Of a stretch of DNA of 64,000 bases, positions 36,825 through 46,606 are shown one piece after another. Positions within the stretch are counted from its first letter, which is position 1, and each line of letters opens with the position of its first letter. The stretch covers positions 1-64,000 of the forward strand of contig QXXL01000033.1 of the NCBI GenBank assembly GCA_009911505.1, read 5' to 3'. The DNA is from Lachnospiraceae bacterium (GTDB lineage Bacteria; Bacillota; Clostridia; Lachnospirales; Lachnospiraceae). The notes under the pieces were generated by a model. It searched no databases and was not told the origin of the DNA. It saw nothing but the letters and a program-made list of their open reading frames with translations. The translations under genes were made by a program, and so were the position numbers.

Positions 36825-37205
36825 ATGTACAGGATAGCAGTACGTGCTTCTTCGTTTGAAAGTTTTATACAGCTTATAGGCGTGCTGGTGATCTTTTTGT
36901 TTGTTTTAGGGGTTACATATGTGGCGACACGCTGGATTGCGGGATATCAGAAGACGCACAGCTTCAACCGCAACCTTAAAATCATAGAGACACTCAGGCT
37001 TACAACGAATAAGTATGTCCAGATTATCCAGGCAGGCGACGAATATTTAGTCCTTGCAATTGGAAAAGACGAGGTGCGGCTGCTGACAAAATTAACAGGG
37101 GAACAGTTAAAGGAGATACCTTCCGGGGAATTGCCGGAAGGCATAACGACAGAAAGTTTTAAAGAAATATTTGAAAAAATAAAAAAACATATACCGAAGA
37201 AGTAG
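36825..37205 (+). CDS. fliO: Flagellar biosynthetic protein FliO
   Basis: This 126-residue protein has one TM (about residues 15-38, FIQLIGVLVIFLFVLGVTYVAT) and a cytoplasmic domain of FliO type (LKIIETLRLTTNKYVQIIQAGDEYLVLAIG, with VRLLTKL following). FliO helps assemble the FliP ring of the export gate. Its place immediately before fliP supports the call. It starts one base after the cheY stop with no strong SD, so translational coupling is likely. Confidence 0.88.
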   Translation: MYRIAVRASSFESFIQLIGVLVIFLFVLGVTYVATRWIAGYQKTHSFNRNLKIIETLRLTTNKYVQIIQAGDEYLVLAIGKDEVRLLTKLTGEQLKEIPSGELPEGITTESFKEIFEKIKKHIPKK

Positions 37206-37218
37206 ACGGGAATTTAGT

Positions 37219-38115
37219 ATGGATAAATTAAAAAAAACGTATTGTAAAATATCTCTGGTTTTTGCGGCCGTTATGATGGTAATTTCTATTATATTGGTAT
37301 GCGGGCAGAGTGTCTACGCAACTGGGACAGATAATAATCCCCCTTTGGATTATGACAATGCAGTAGATGCGATAGATGTACCTTCTCCTGACGATATAAC
37401 GGATCCGGAGGATCAAAGGGGGCAGGACGCAGGGCGCGCTACTTCTGATGGTATTAACGGGTTTACATTCAGTTATAACAATGAAGAGGGGACGCTGTCC
37501 GGTTCGCTTAGGATTTTATTGACGCTGACAGTCCTTTCTCTGTTGCCGTCGATACTAATTATGCTGACATCCTTTACAAGGATCATTGTAGTGCTGCATT
37601 TTTTGAGGGCTGCAGTTGGTACTCAGACAGCACCGCCGAACCAGGTTTTAGTCGGCCTTGCCTTGTTTTTGACATTGTTTATTATGCAGCCGGTGTTTAC
37701 CGATATTAACGAGAATGCCATTAAGCCTTTTGATGCCGGGGAAATTACACAGGAAGAAGCATTTGAAATCGGCAGCAAGCCGTTGCGGGAATTTATGAAC
37801 GGGCAGGCGCAGACAAAAGATATCGACCTGTTCATCCAAATTTCTGGAGGGGAATATGACAGTTATGACGATGTCCCGTTTTCCGTCTTAATTCCTAGTT
37901 TTATCATTAGCGAATTGCGCCAGGCATTTATTATAGGGTTTGTTCTCTATATCCCCTTTATTGTGATTGATATGGTAGTTGCTTCCGTGCTAATGTCTAT
38001 GGGTATGATGATGCTTCCCCCAACGACAATATCGCTGCCGTTTAAGATTTTGCTTTTTGTATTGGCAGACGGCTGGAATCTGGTGATTGGCAGTCTAGTT
38101 AAGACTTTTTATTAA
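37219..38115 (+). CDS. fliP: Flagellar export gate protein FliP
   Basis: This 298-residue core export-gate protein has an N-terminal signal-like helix (about 10-34) and a variable acidic stretch. The conserved FliP body includes ILLTLTVLSLLPSILIMLTSF, FLRAAVGTQTAPPNQVLVGLALFLT and, near the end, MSMGMMMLPPTTISLPFK. FliP pentamers with FliQ and FliR form the secretion channel. Confidence 0.96.
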   Translation: MDKLKKTYCKISLVFAAVMMVISIILVCGQSVYATGTDNNPPLDYDNAVDAIDVPSPDDITDPEDQRGQDAGRATSDGINGFTFSYNNEEGTLSGSLRILLTLTVLSLLPSILIMLTSFTRIIVVLHFLRAAVGTQTAPPNQVLVGLALFLTLFIMQPVFTDINENAIKPFDAGEITQEEAFEIGSKPLREFMNGQAQTKDIDLFIQISGGEYDSYDDVPFSVLIPSFIISELRQAFIIGFVLYIPFIVIDMVVASVLMSMGMMMLPPTTISLPFKILLFVLADGWNLVIGSLVKTFY

Positions 38116-38147
38116 CGTCTGCATTAGTATGACGGGAGGGGAAACAG

Positions 38148-38420
38148 ATGATTACGCAGGGAGATATAATTGTAATTGCCAAAGAAGCTATTTATACTAT
38201 TATTGTATCGGCGGCCCCTTTACTGCTGATATCTTTGGTCATTGGTTTGGTGATTAGTATTTTTCAGACTGTGACATCCATTCAGGAACAGACGCTTACG
38301 TTTGTGCCGAAAATCTTAGCGGTATTTATTGGGATTATGCTGATTGGGCCATGGATGCTTGATATCCTGTCCAATTATATGGTGCGCCTGTGGACTGACT
38401 TTAGTGTATATTTAAGCTAG
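38148..38420 (+). CDS. fliQ: Flagellar export gate protein FliQ
   Basis: This 90-residue protein has two TM helices and the family motif LVIGLVISIFQTVTSIQEQTL followed by FVPKI. It is part of the FliPQR gate. SD GGGAGGGG lies before the ATG, 32 bp after fliP, and fliR begins 8 bp later. Confidence 0.96.
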   Translation: MITQGDIIVIAKEAIYTIIVSAAPLLLISLVIGLVISIFQTVTSIQEQTLTFVPKILAVFIGIMLIGPWMLDILSNYMVRLWTDFSVYLS

Positions 38421-38428
38421 GTTGAGTT

Positions 38429-39214
38429 ATGGTTAATTATAGCTTTTCTTTACTTGCATTTGAATATTTTTTGTTGATTTTGGTCCGTATATCCGCTTTT
38501 GTGTCTGTAGCCCCTTTTTTTGGGACACAGAATACGCCGGGAAGGTTGAAGGTGGGGTTGTCCTTTTGTATTTCCCTTCTTTTGTTTCAGGTTGTCCCAA
38601 AGGAGAGCCTTGGATATACCGGGATTGTGGGATATTCCATTATCGTCTTAAAAGAAGGAATTACTGGCTTGCTCATTGGGTTTGCAGCAAACATCTGTAA
38701 TTCCATTATTTTATTAGCCGGAAATTTGATGGATATGAATATTGGCTTTTCCATGGCGACGGAATACAACCCGCAGATGCGGACGCAGGCAAGCGTTTCT
38801 GCGAACCTATACAGCTACCTGGTTTTGCTGCTTTTGGTTGTTACCAATATGCATCATTATATTTTGCGGGCGGTAGCGGATTCCTACCAGCTGATACCAG
38901 TAAATGGGCAGATGTTCCAGTGGGATTATCTTTTGCAGGGTATGGTCACATATATGATAGACTCGTTTGTCATTGCGTTTCGGATAATCCTTCCAGTGTT
39001 TGCCTGTATAATGATATTAAACTGCATTCTGGGGATTATGGCAAAAGTATCGCCCCAGATGAATATGTTTGCAGTCGGTATGCAGCTTAAGGTTCTGCTT
39101 GGCTTGGTTGTGATGCTGATTACCATTGACCTGTTTGTCAATGTGTCTGATTTTATTTTTGACGAAATGAAAAAAATTATGGTGTACATGATAAAAGGGA
39201 TGTATTCATCATAG
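38429..39214 (+). CDS. fliR: Flagellar export gate protein FliR
   Basis: This 261-residue polytopic protein has about six TM segments. Features include the N-terminal LVRISAFVSVAPFFGTQNTP, the AANICNSIILLAGNLMDMNIGF segment, and a late ILGIMAKVSPQMNMFAVGMQLK motif. It completes the FliPQR channel and precedes flhB by 21 bp. Confidence 0.95.
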   Translation: MVNYSFSLLAFEYFLLILVRISAFVSVAPFFGTQNTPGRLKVGLSFCISLLLFQVVPKESLGYTGIVGYSIIVLKEGITGLLIGFAANICNSIILLAGNLMDMNIGFSMATEYNPQMRTQASVSANLYSYLVLLLLVVTNMHHYILRAVADSYQLIPVNGQMFQWDYLLQGMVTYMIDSFVIAFRIILPVFACIMILNCILGIMAKVSPQMNMFAVGMQLKVLLGLVVMLITIDLFVNVSDFIFDEMKKIMVYMIKGMYSS

Positions 39215-39235
39215 ACGCCCGGAGGGGAATAAGAA

Positions 39236-40363
39236 TTGGCAGAATGGGAGAACAGGCGGCTTCCCTACCAGCTGCAATGGTTTGCAAAAGACGGGCCGGG
39301 CGGGGAGAAAACAGAAGAGCCTACGGCGAAAAAATTATCGGATGCCAGGAATGACGGTAAGGTATCAAAGAGCAGGGAGCTGGGATTTGCAGTAGATCTG
39401 ATTGTGCTTTTCCTTGCACTGAAGGTTTTTATATCATTTGTGTATAATGGGTTTTATGGCGTGTTTTCGTTTGTATATAGCCGGATTCCCGAGATAGTGA
39501 AGGCCAATGCACAGGAGGCCAATGGACAGAGCGTGGCTACATTTTTGCATGTGGTTATGATTGAGCTGTTAAAAATAATGCTGCCGTTTTTGCTGATTGG
39601 GTTTGCAGTGTGTTTTCTTGTGAACCTATTACAGGTGGGCTGGAAGGTGACAACCAAGCCGATGCAGCCGAAACTAGATAAATTTAACCCGATCAATGGG
39701 TTTAAGCGAATTTTTTCCAAAGACTCGTTGTTTGAGTTGTTTAAGTCAATTGTAAAGATTTCCTTGATCGCCTATGTGGCGTATTCCGCGGTGAAGGAAC
39801 ATGCGGATCAATTGTTTATTTTATATGATATCCCTCTGATTCAGGCAATCTTGTTATGCGGACAGATTATCTTGGATACCGGGCTTAAAATAGGGCTTGT
39901 TTATCTGCTTATTGGTGTAGCGGACTGGATTTACCAGAAGCATAAGTTCCACGAAGAGATGAAGATGACCAAGCAGGAAGTAAAAGACGAGTATAAGAAT
40001 ACGGAAGGGAATCCCGAGATTAAAGGGAAGCAGCGTCAGAGGATGCAGGAAGCGTCCAGGCGGCGTATGATGCAGGATGTGCCCAAGGCGGACGTCATTA
40101 TCACCAACCCCACTCATATTTCCGTGGCATTAAAATACGATGCCAGTGAGACAAAGGCGCCTGTCGTGCTTGCCAAGGGAGAAGATTACCTTGCGCTTAA
40201 AATCCGGGAAGTGGCAAAAGAAAACCATGTTGAAATTGTGGAGAATAAGCCGCTGGCACGTATGCTTTATACTAACGTGGATATTGGGCAGGAAATTCCG
40301 CCGGAGCTTTACCAGGCCGTAGCCGAGGTTCTGGCGATGGTATATAATCTAAAAAATAACTAG
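39236..40363 (+). CDS. flhB: Flagellar export switch protein FlhB
   Basis: This 375-residue export protein has four TM helices in the N-terminal half after DGPGGEKTEEPTAKKLSDAR, and a cytoplasmic domain with the autocleavage site NPTH at residues 291-294. Cleavage switches substrate specificity from rod/hook to filament, together with FliK. The start is TTG 39236, nine bases after GGAGGGG. It runs directly into flhA. Confidence 0.95.
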   Translation: MAEWENRRLPYQLQWFAKDGPGGEKTEEPTAKKLSDARNDGKVSKSRELGFAVDLIVLFLALKVFISFVYNGFYGVFSFVYSRIPEIVKANAQEANGQSVATFLHVVMIELLKIMLPFLLIGFAVCFLVNLLQVGWKVTTKPMQPKLDKFNPINGFKRIFSKDSLFELFKSIVKISLIAYVAYSAVKEHADQLFILYDIPLIQAILLCGQIILDTGLKIGLVYLLIGVADWIYQKHKFHEEMKMTKQEVKDEYKNTEGNPEIKGKQRQRMQEASRRRMMQDVPKADVIITNPTHISVALKYDASETKAPVVLAKGEDYLALKIREVAKENHVEIVENKPLARMLYTNVDIGQEIPPELYQAVAEVLAMVYNLKNN

Positions 40364-40374
40364 GAGGAGAAGAG

Positions 40375-42408
40375 ATGAAAAAAGCAGACATTGGCGTGGC
40401 GCTGTATTTACTCGCAGCAGTGATTTTTTTCATTGTACCGATCCCCCCTTTGCTGTTGTCTGCCATGCAGGCAGTCAATATTTCCCTCGGGCTGATTATT
40501 ATGTTCAACGCGCTGTTTGCCAGGGAAGTGCTCGATATGTCGTTTTTCCCGACGCTTTTGCTGTTTACTACGATATTTCGTATTTCCTTAAATGTTTCTT
40601 CAACGCGTGCCATTTTAACATCCGGAGATCCGGGTAACGTTGTAAGGGTATTCGGTTCTTTTGTAGGCGGCAATGACCTGATCATCGGCGCAATAGTATT
40701 TATTATTCTGATTATCATTCAGTTCGTTGTCATCAACAAAGGTTCGGAACGTGTCGCTGAAGTAACGGCGAGGTTTACCTTGGATGCAATGCCCGGAAAA
40801 CAGATGGCGATTGACGCAGATTTGAATACGGGGATTATTACCGAGAAAGAAGCCAGGGAACGCCGGGCCAAGATCCAGGCGGAATCCAGCTTTTTCGGCA
40901 ACATGGACGGTGCGACAAAGTATGTAAAAGGGGATGCTACCGCAGGGCTAATCATCACATTTGTAAATCTGATTGGCGGTACTGCAATGGGTATGCTACG
41001 CCAGCAGCTTCCCTTTGGCGATGCCATAGGCCAGTTTGGGCTTTTGACAATTGGGGATGGGCTTTGCAGCCAGATCCCGTCTCTTTTAATATCACTTGCA
41101 ACAGGTATCCTCGTAACGAAAGCGTCTAACGAGGCAGATGTCGGCACAATTCTTGTCAAGCAGCTGTTTGGGATACCGAAGGTACTTTATATTGTCGGCG
41201 CGACCATGTGTTTTTTGGGGGTGTTTACCCCGTTTGAATGGTATTTGTTTGTAGGGCTTGGCGGAGCATTCTTGCTTGCTGGCAGAAGTATTTCAAAACA
41301 TATTGGCATTGAGCAGATAGAAGACGAGGTAGGTATGGAGGAAGTGGAAGCGGAAGAGATCCGCAAGCCCGAAAACGTCGTATCGCTGCTGCAGGTTGAC
41401 CCGATTGAATTGGAATTTGGCTATGGGATTATTCCGCTGGCCGATGTCAACCAGGGCGGGGATTTGCTGGACCGTGTTGTTATGATTAGAAGGCAAATTG
41501 CACTTGAGCTTGGTACGGTTGTGCCGATCATACGCCTGCGTGATAATATCCAGTTAAACCCCAACCAGTATATTATTAAGATCAAAGGGATACAGATTAC
41601 AGAAGGGGAAATCCTCTTTGACCACTATATGGCGATGAACCCAGGCTATGTGGAAGAAGAGATCACCGGCATACCGACCTTTGAGCCTTCATTCCATCTG
41701 CCTGCAATTTGGATAACAGAAGGGCAGAGGGAACGTGCGGAGAGCTTAGGCTATACCGTAGTAGATCCGCCGTCTATTATTGCGACCCATCTGACTGAAA
41801 TGATCCGCACACATATTGACGAGCTTTTAACCAGGCAGGATGTACAAAACCTGGTCAACAACTTAAAAGAGAGCAACCCTGTTCTGGTAGAAGAGCTGGT
41901 TCCAAAGCTCATAGGGCTGGGGGAAATCCAAAAAGTATTACAGAATCTTTTACGGGAAGGGATTTCTATTCGCGATTTGCTTTCTATTTTTGAAACACTG
42001 GCGGATCATGCCGCGACTACAAGGGATACAGATGTACTCACAGAATATGTAAGGCAGAGCTTAAAACGCGCCATTTCCGGCAAGTATTTTGCCCCAGGTG
42101 AAGTGACGAGTGTTATTACATTGGATCCCAAGACTGAGCAGGATATTATGGCGTCGATTAAACAAACGGAGCAAGGCGCATATCTTACATTAGATCCAGA
42201 GCGCACGAAGGCGATTATCGCGTCTGTGGAAACAGAGGTGGCAAAACTTGAGAATTTGGGCAAAAATGCCATCATAATAACATCGCCGATTGTAAGAATG
42301 TATTTTAAAAAGCTTACATCAGATTATTTCAGGGATTTGATTGTAATTTCGTATAACGAGGTTGAATCGAATATTGAATTACAGTCAGTTGGGATGGTGA
42401 CAGGATAA
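40375..42408 (+). CDS. flhA: Flagellar export gate protein FlhA
   Basis: This 677-residue export gate has eight TM segments in the N-terminal half. Conserved blocks include LNVSSTRAILTSGDPGNVVR, FVVINKGSERVAEVTARFTL and DAMPGKQMAIDADLN. The cytoplasmic C-domain (about 330-677) docks chaperone-substrate complexes. SD GGAGGAG lies just before the ATG. The stop TAA overlaps the flhF ATG by one base. Confidence 0.97.
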   Translation: MKKADIGVALYLLAAVIFFIVPIPPLLLSAMQAVNISLGLIIMFNALFAREVLDMSFFPTLLLFTTIFRISLNVSSTRAILTSGDPGNVVRVFGSFVGGNDLIIGAIVFIILIIIQFVVINKGSERVAEVTARFTLDAMPGKQMAIDADLNTGIITEKEARERRAKIQAESSFFGNMDGATKYVKGDATAGLIITFVNLIGGTAMGMLRQQLPFGDAIGQFGLLTIGDGLCSQIPSLLISLATGILVTKASNEADVGTILVKQLFGIPKVLYIVGATMCFLGVFTPFEWYLFVGLGGAFLLAGRSISKHIGIEQIEDEVGMEEVEAEEIRKPENVVSLLQVDPIELEFGYGIIPLADVNQGGDLLDRVVMIRRQIALELGTVVPIIRLRDNIQLNPNQYIIKIKGIQITEGEILFDHYMAMNPGYVEEEITGIPTFEPSFHLPAIWITEGQRERAESLGYTVVDPPSIIATHLTEMIRTHIDELLTRQDVQNLVNNLKESNPVLVEELVPKLIGLGEIQKVLQNLLREGISIRDLLSIFETLADHAATTRDTDVLTEYVRQSLKRAISGKYFAPGEVTSVITLDPKTEQDIMASIKQTEQGAYLTLDPERTKAIIASVETEVAKLENLGKNAIIITSPIVRMYFKKLTSDYFRDLIVISYNEVESNIELQSVGMVTG

Positions 42409-43766
42409 TGACAATAAAAAAATTTCAGGGAAGAACCCAGGATGAGGCGATTGCAAAGGCAAAAGCGGAGCTGGGGGAAAATGCGGTAATCATGAATGTA
42501 AAGGAAGTCCGTCCGAGAGGGATTTTCCAGTCTTTTAAGCGCCCGACATATGAAGTGACGGCAGCTACGGAGGAAAAGGAAAAGCATGTGGACTCCGGCG
42601 TTGCGCTGAAGAATTTACAGAAAATGCATGAGACAATAAATATGGCTGCAGACGAGCAGATCCAGATTCCTCCTCCTGCGCCAAAGCAGCCCGTTATGCC
42701 GCAGTCTGCCCCGGCCAGCCAGGCTCCAGGGGCTCCGGCGATTCCGGGGATGCCAGAGCTAACGCCGGAACAGGGCAATGCGGCAGAGCAAAGCGCAATC
42801 GAATTTTTGAAACGCAATGCGGGGCTCCTCAAAAAAGAGGATTCTGAGGAACGGGAACGCATAGAAGAAAAGCTAGAAAATTTGCAGAGTATATTGGAAA
42901 AACAGCTTGCTTCTGGTGCAGGCAAAAATGTCGAAGATAAGGAATTTTCCAAAACCGATTCTAAAAAGAAAGAAAACCTGGCGTTTATCAAAGTATTGTA
43001 CGAAACTCTGATCAATAACGGGGTCAACGAGAAATATGTCAACCAGATTATGGATGAGCTGGAAAAGGTCAACTGGAATGGCAGCAGCGTTGACCAGATC
43101 CTTTCCAATGTATACCAAAAGATGATTTTGAAATTCGGCCAGCCGCGCGGGATTGATTTTTCTGGCAGAAAGCCGAAGGTAATTTTTTTTGTAGGCCCGA
43201 CTGGGGTTGGAAAAACGACGACTGTGGCTAAAATAGCATCTACGCTAAAGGTAGAGCAGGGCAGGAGGATTGCTTTCCTTACGGCGGATACTTACCGGAT
43301 TGCCGCTGCTGAACAATTGCGTACTTATGCCAATATCTTAGATATCCCGCTGACCATCATATATTCCGCAGGCGAGTTGAACCAGGGGATTGACCAATTG
43401 GAAGACTACGATGCTATTTTAGTGGATACAGCTGGATTTTCCCATAAAAGCCCAAATCAAAAAGAGGATGTTAAATCCCTGATCCAGAATATGGACAGCC
43501 ACTACAGCAAAGAAGTTTATCTTGTCGTCAGCGCAACGACAAAGTATAAGGATCTGATTGAGATATCGGATGTCTACAAAGAAATATCGGATTATAAAAT
43601 CATATTTACGAAATTGGATGAAACGACGACCTATGGAAATATCCTGAACATTAAGATGTATTCAGGGGCAGAGGTTTCTTATATTACGAATGGACAAAAT
43701 GTACCCGATGACCTTGAGCTTTTTAATTCCCAGAAGATGGTCAAGAGGTTACTAGGAGGAAGTTAG
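42408..43766 (+). CDS. flhF: Flagellar placement SRP-type GTPase FlhF
   Basis: This 452-residue GTPase has an N-terminal B domain (IKKFQGRTQDEAIAKAKAEL), a Pro/Gln-rich linker (about 85-135), and an NG domain with G1 FVGPTGVGKTTTVAKIA (about residues 261-277), G3 DTAGFSHKS and G4 TKLDE. FlhF sets the site and number of flagella at the cell pole or side with FlhG. Its first base is the last base of the flhA stop. Confidence 0.95.
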   Translation: MTIKKFQGRTQDEAIAKAKAELGENAVIMNVKEVRPRGIFQSFKRPTYEVTAATEEKEKHVDSGVALKNLQKMHETINMAADEQIQIPPPAPKQPVMPQSAPASQAPGAPAIPGMPELTPEQGNAAEQSAIEFLKRNAGLLKKEDSEERERIEEKLENLQSILEKQLASGAGKNVEDKEFSKTDSKKKENLAFIKVLYETLINNGVNEKYVNQIMDELEKVNWNGSSVDQILSNVYQKMILKFGQPRGIDFSGRKPKVIFFVGPTGVGKTTTVAKIASTLKVEQGRRIAFLTADTYRIAAAEQLRTYANILDIPLTIIYSAGELNQGIDQLEDYDAILVDTAGFSHKSPNQKEDVKSLIQNMDSHYSKEVYLVVSATTKYKDLIEISDVYKEISDYKIIFTKLDETTTYGNILNIKMYSGAEVSYITNGQNVPDDLELFNSQKMVKRLLGGS

Positions 43767-43769
43767 CCT

Positions 43770-44654
43770 ATGGATCAGGCAGAACAGCTTAGGAACGTGA
43801 TTAAGCAAAAAAGCATGGAAGCGCCGTCCGAGAGTGCCAGAATCGTTACCATCACCAGCGGGAAAGGCGGTGTCGGGAAATCAAATGCTGCGGTAAATTT
43901 GGCGGTTTGGTTTAAAAAAATGGGAAAACGGGTTATTATCTTTGACGCGGATCTAGGGCTTGCCAATGTGGAAGTGATGCTTGGGATAGTGCCTAAGTAC
44001 AATTTAAGTGATTTAATTTACCGGGGTAAAAGCATACGGGAGATCATTACGCTGGGTCCTTTGGACATTGGGCTTATTTCTGGGGGGCTTGGGATTCCCG
44101 GCTTAAACAACCTTTCCAAAGACCAGATCCTCTATCTGGTACACAGCCTTGCAGAATTAAATACCATGGCGGATATTATTATCATTGACACAGGCGCTGG
44201 CATTTCGGACAGTGTACTGGAATTTGTTATGGCAAGCCCGGAGGTTTTGCTAATCAGCACGCCGGAGCCAAGTTCCCTGACTGATTCCTATTCCCTGTTA
44301 AAAGCGCTTTACCGTAATCCGATTTTTTCAAAAGATAAAGTGAGGATCAATATCGTTGCCAACAAGGTAAACAGCGTGGAAGAGGGAAATGCTGTATTTT
44401 CCAGGCTTGATGCTGTTGTTGCACAGTTTTTAAAAGGCAGTATTTATTTTCTGGGAATGATACCGCAGGACAGGGAGATAGACAATTCGGTCCGCAGCCA
44501 AAAAGTTGTTTCCATAGAAAAGCCCAATGCGCCGTCTTCTAAGGCATTTAAAGTATTAGCGGAAAATTATATGAACCATGAGCACAAAGTAATTTCCATG
44601 CGTGGGGGCATTGCCCAGATGATTATTAATTTTTTGTCCAGGATAGGGAGTTAA
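43770..44654 (+). CDS. flhG: MinD-like flagellar number regulator FlhG
   Basis: This ParA/MinD-type ATPase of 294 residues (also named YlxH) has the deviant Walker A SGKGGVGKSNAAVNLA (about 30-45), DADLGLANVEVMLG, and the DTGAGISDSVLEF motif. The C-terminal helix AQMIINFLSRIG resembles a membrane-targeting sequence. It activates FlhF GTPase and limits flagellar number. It starts three bases after flhF. Confidence 0.95.
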   Translation: MDQAEQLRNVIKQKSMEAPSESARIVTITSGKGGVGKSNAAVNLAVWFKKMGKRVIIFDADLGLANVEVMLGIVPKYNLSDLIYRGKSIREIITLGPLDIGLISGGLGIPGLNNLSKDQILYLVHSLAELNTMADIIIIDTGAGISDSVLEFVMASPEVLLISTPEPSSLTDSYSLLKALYRNPIFSKDKVRINIVANKVNSVEEGNAVFSRLDAVVAQFLKGSIYFLGMIPQDREIDNSVRSQKVVSIEKPNAPSSKAFKVLAENYMNHEHKVISMRGGIAQMIINFLSRIGS

Positions 44655-44666
44655 GGAGGAATAGGA

Positions 44667-45404
44667 ATGGTTGCAAAGGTATTACATTTAGGTGATAAGA
44701 CAGATATCCGTATGGTACAGCAGGCGGAGCGGGCGTCACAGACTGGGGTTTCCGCCCATATTTATAAGAGCCAGGTCAACGATATTACTCCAGATGGGGG
44801 AGTTGAGGTTACGATGCCGATTGAGCATGGGAAGGTGGTCCTGCTTTCTTTGGGTGTACGCTATGAATTTGTATTTTATACCAATGCCGGGTTATACCAT
44901 GCGGAAGGGCGTATTAAGGAACGGTACAAGAAAGATAATATTTATGTATTTTTGATTGAACTGCAGTCTGGGCTTGAAAAGTTCCAGCGCCGGGAATACT
45001 ACCGTTATCCGTGCCTGCTTGATATTAAATTTTACCAGATTTCCGAGCAGGATGCCAAGAGGGTGCCGCCGGATAAGATTTTGCGCTCGTTCCGTGAAAG
45101 CGGCCAGTCGCAGACGGCTCAAAAGGATGCCATGCTTTTGGATTTAAGCGGTGGCGGCGCGCGGTTTATTGGCAAAGACAGGCTGGATATGGACAGCTAT
45201 ATCCTGATGGTCATAAGGCTTACAACCAGCAGTATGGATAAGCAGTATTTTATCAAGGGGCACGTACTGGCATCTGAGGAAGCAGAAAGCCGCTGGGGGA
45301 AGATAGAAACGCGTGTGCAATTTATTTTCCACGATAACCGGATGCAGGAGGAAATTATCCGGTATATTTTTGAGGAAGAAAGGAAAGTCCGGAAAAGGAG
45401 CTGA
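44667..45404 (+). CDS. PilZ-domain flagellar brake protein, YcgR type
   Basis: This 245-residue protein has an N-terminal YcgR-like domain (about 1-105) and a C-terminal PilZ domain (about 110-240). Both c-di-GMP-binding elements are visible: the RxxxR motif in FQRREYYRYPC and the DxSxxG motif in LLDLSGGGARF. YcgR-type proteins slow the motor when c-di-GMP is high. It sits where many related operons continue with cheB, cheA and cheW, which are missing here. Confidence 0.9.
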   Translation: MVAKVLHLGDKTDIRMVQQAERASQTGVSAHIYKSQVNDITPDGGVEVTMPIEHGKVVLLSLGVRYEFVFYTNAGLYHAEGRIKERYKKDNIYVFLIELQSGLEKFQRREYYRYPCLLDIKFYQISEQDAKRVPPDKILRSFRESGQSQTAQKDAMLLDLSGGGARFIGKDRLDMDSYILMVIRLTTSSMDKQYFIKGHVLASEEAESRWGKIETRVQFIFHDNRMQEEIIRYIFEEERKVRKRS

Positions 45405-45464
45405 CCGTGCCTTCGCATGTATTGCGTATAAGGGGAATGTTTCATTCCGGATATGGAGGTTAAA

Positions 45465-46085
45465 ATGGGTAAATTTACATTGGAAGAGGTCAACACCATG
45501 TATGTTGACGTATTAAGGGAAATAGGAAATATCGGGGCGGGCAATGCGACGACGGCGATTGCATCAATGCTTGGCATCCGCTTAGATATGAGCGTGCCGA
45601 AGGTAGCGCTCCTTGAGGTTTCGCAGTTAGGCTCCGCCATCTGCCCGGAGGATGAGACGATTGTCGGTATTTTTCTGGAAGTCCAGTCCGATATCGAAGG
45701 AAGCATGATGTTTTTGTTAAAAATGGATTCCGCACAGTTTTTGGTCAACAAACTTATGGGTCGGGACGGTGATTTAAAGGTGGAATTTGACGAAATGGAT
45801 TTGTCGGCGTTAAAGGAAATCGGCAATATTATTGCGGCGTCCTACCTGAATGCGTTATCAAGCCTGACTAACCTGGTGATTACGCCGTCTATCCCGTATA
45901 TTGCGGTAGATATGGCGGCATCCATTTTAAGTGTCCCGGCGATTGAATTTGGGCAGTTTGGAGATCATGCCCTTTTGATTCAGACAGAGTTTGGGGACGA
46001 TGTCATGATCAATGGTTATTTTATCCTGATGCCTGAAGAGGATTCGTATGATAAAATATTAACAGCACTTGGATTGTCACTATAA
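45465..46085 (+). CDS. cheC: CheY-P phosphatase CheC
   Basis: This 206-residue chemotaxis protein has two phosphatase helices with ExxN sites: EIGNIGAGNATTAIASM and KEIGNIIAASYLNALSS. CheC dephosphorylates CheY-P and interacts with CheD. I start it at ATG 45465, five bases after GGAGG; the in-frame ATG at 45453 overlaps that site. Only 60 bp separate it from the PilZ gene. Confidence 0.95.
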   Translation: MGKFTLEEVNTMYVDVLREIGNIGAGNATTAIASMLGIRLDMSVPKVALLEVSQLGSAICPEDETIVGIFLEVQSDIEGSMMFLLKMDSAQFLVNKLMGRDGDLKVEFDEMDLSALKEIGNIIAASYLNALSSLTNLVITPSIPYIAVDMAASILSVPAIEFGQFGDHALLIQTEFGDDVMINGYFILMPEEDSYDKILTALGLSL

Positions 46086-46095
46086 GGAGAGGAAA

Positions 46096-46581
46096 ATGAG
46101 CAAAGTTATAAAAGTAGGTATGGCGGATCTGAATATATGTAAGTCACCTGATATTATAACGACACTGGGACTTGGTTCCTGCATAGGCCTGACTTTATAT
46201 GATCCGGTTACAAAGATTGGAGGCTTGGTGCACTATATGCTGCCGGACAGCACTCAAATGCGCAATAACAGTAACATCGCAAAATTTGCAGACACAGGGA
46301 TAGACGAACTGTTAAAACAGGTGCTGCGTGCAGGGGCTAACAGGACACGGCTGGTGGCAAAGATTGCAGGCGGGGCAAAGATGTTTTCCGTCAGCGGGAG
46401 TTCTAATATCAGCAACATTGGCGAGCGCAATGCGCTTGCAGCAAAGGCCAAATTAAAGCAGCTGCGTATACGGCTGATTGCGGAGGATACGGGGCTTAAT
46501 TATGGGCGTACGGTAGAATTGCATTGTGAAACAGGGGATTTTTATATTAAAGCAATCGGCAAACCGGTGAAAAAAATATAA
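46096..46581 (+). CDS. cheD: Chemoreceptor glutamine deamidase CheD
   Basis: This 161-residue enzyme has the conserved catalytic Cys and His in LGLGSCIGLTLYD and GGLVHYMLPDS, and the SGSSNISNIGERNA segment. It deamidates receptor glutamines and regulates CheC. I start it at ATG 46096, preceded by AGGAGAGG, rather than the upstream in-frame ATG 46069, which lies within the end of cheC. Confidence 0.95.
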   Translation: MSKVIKVGMADLNICKSPDIITTLGLGSCIGLTLYDPVTKIGGLVHYMLPDSTQMRNNSNIAKFADTGIDELLKQVLRAGANRTRLVAKIAGGAKMFSVSGSSNISNIGERNALAAKAKLKQLRIRLIAEDTGLNYGRTVELHCETGDFYIKAIGKPVKKI

Positions 46582-46606
46582 AACCTCTGCAATGGAGGGA
46601 ATAGGG

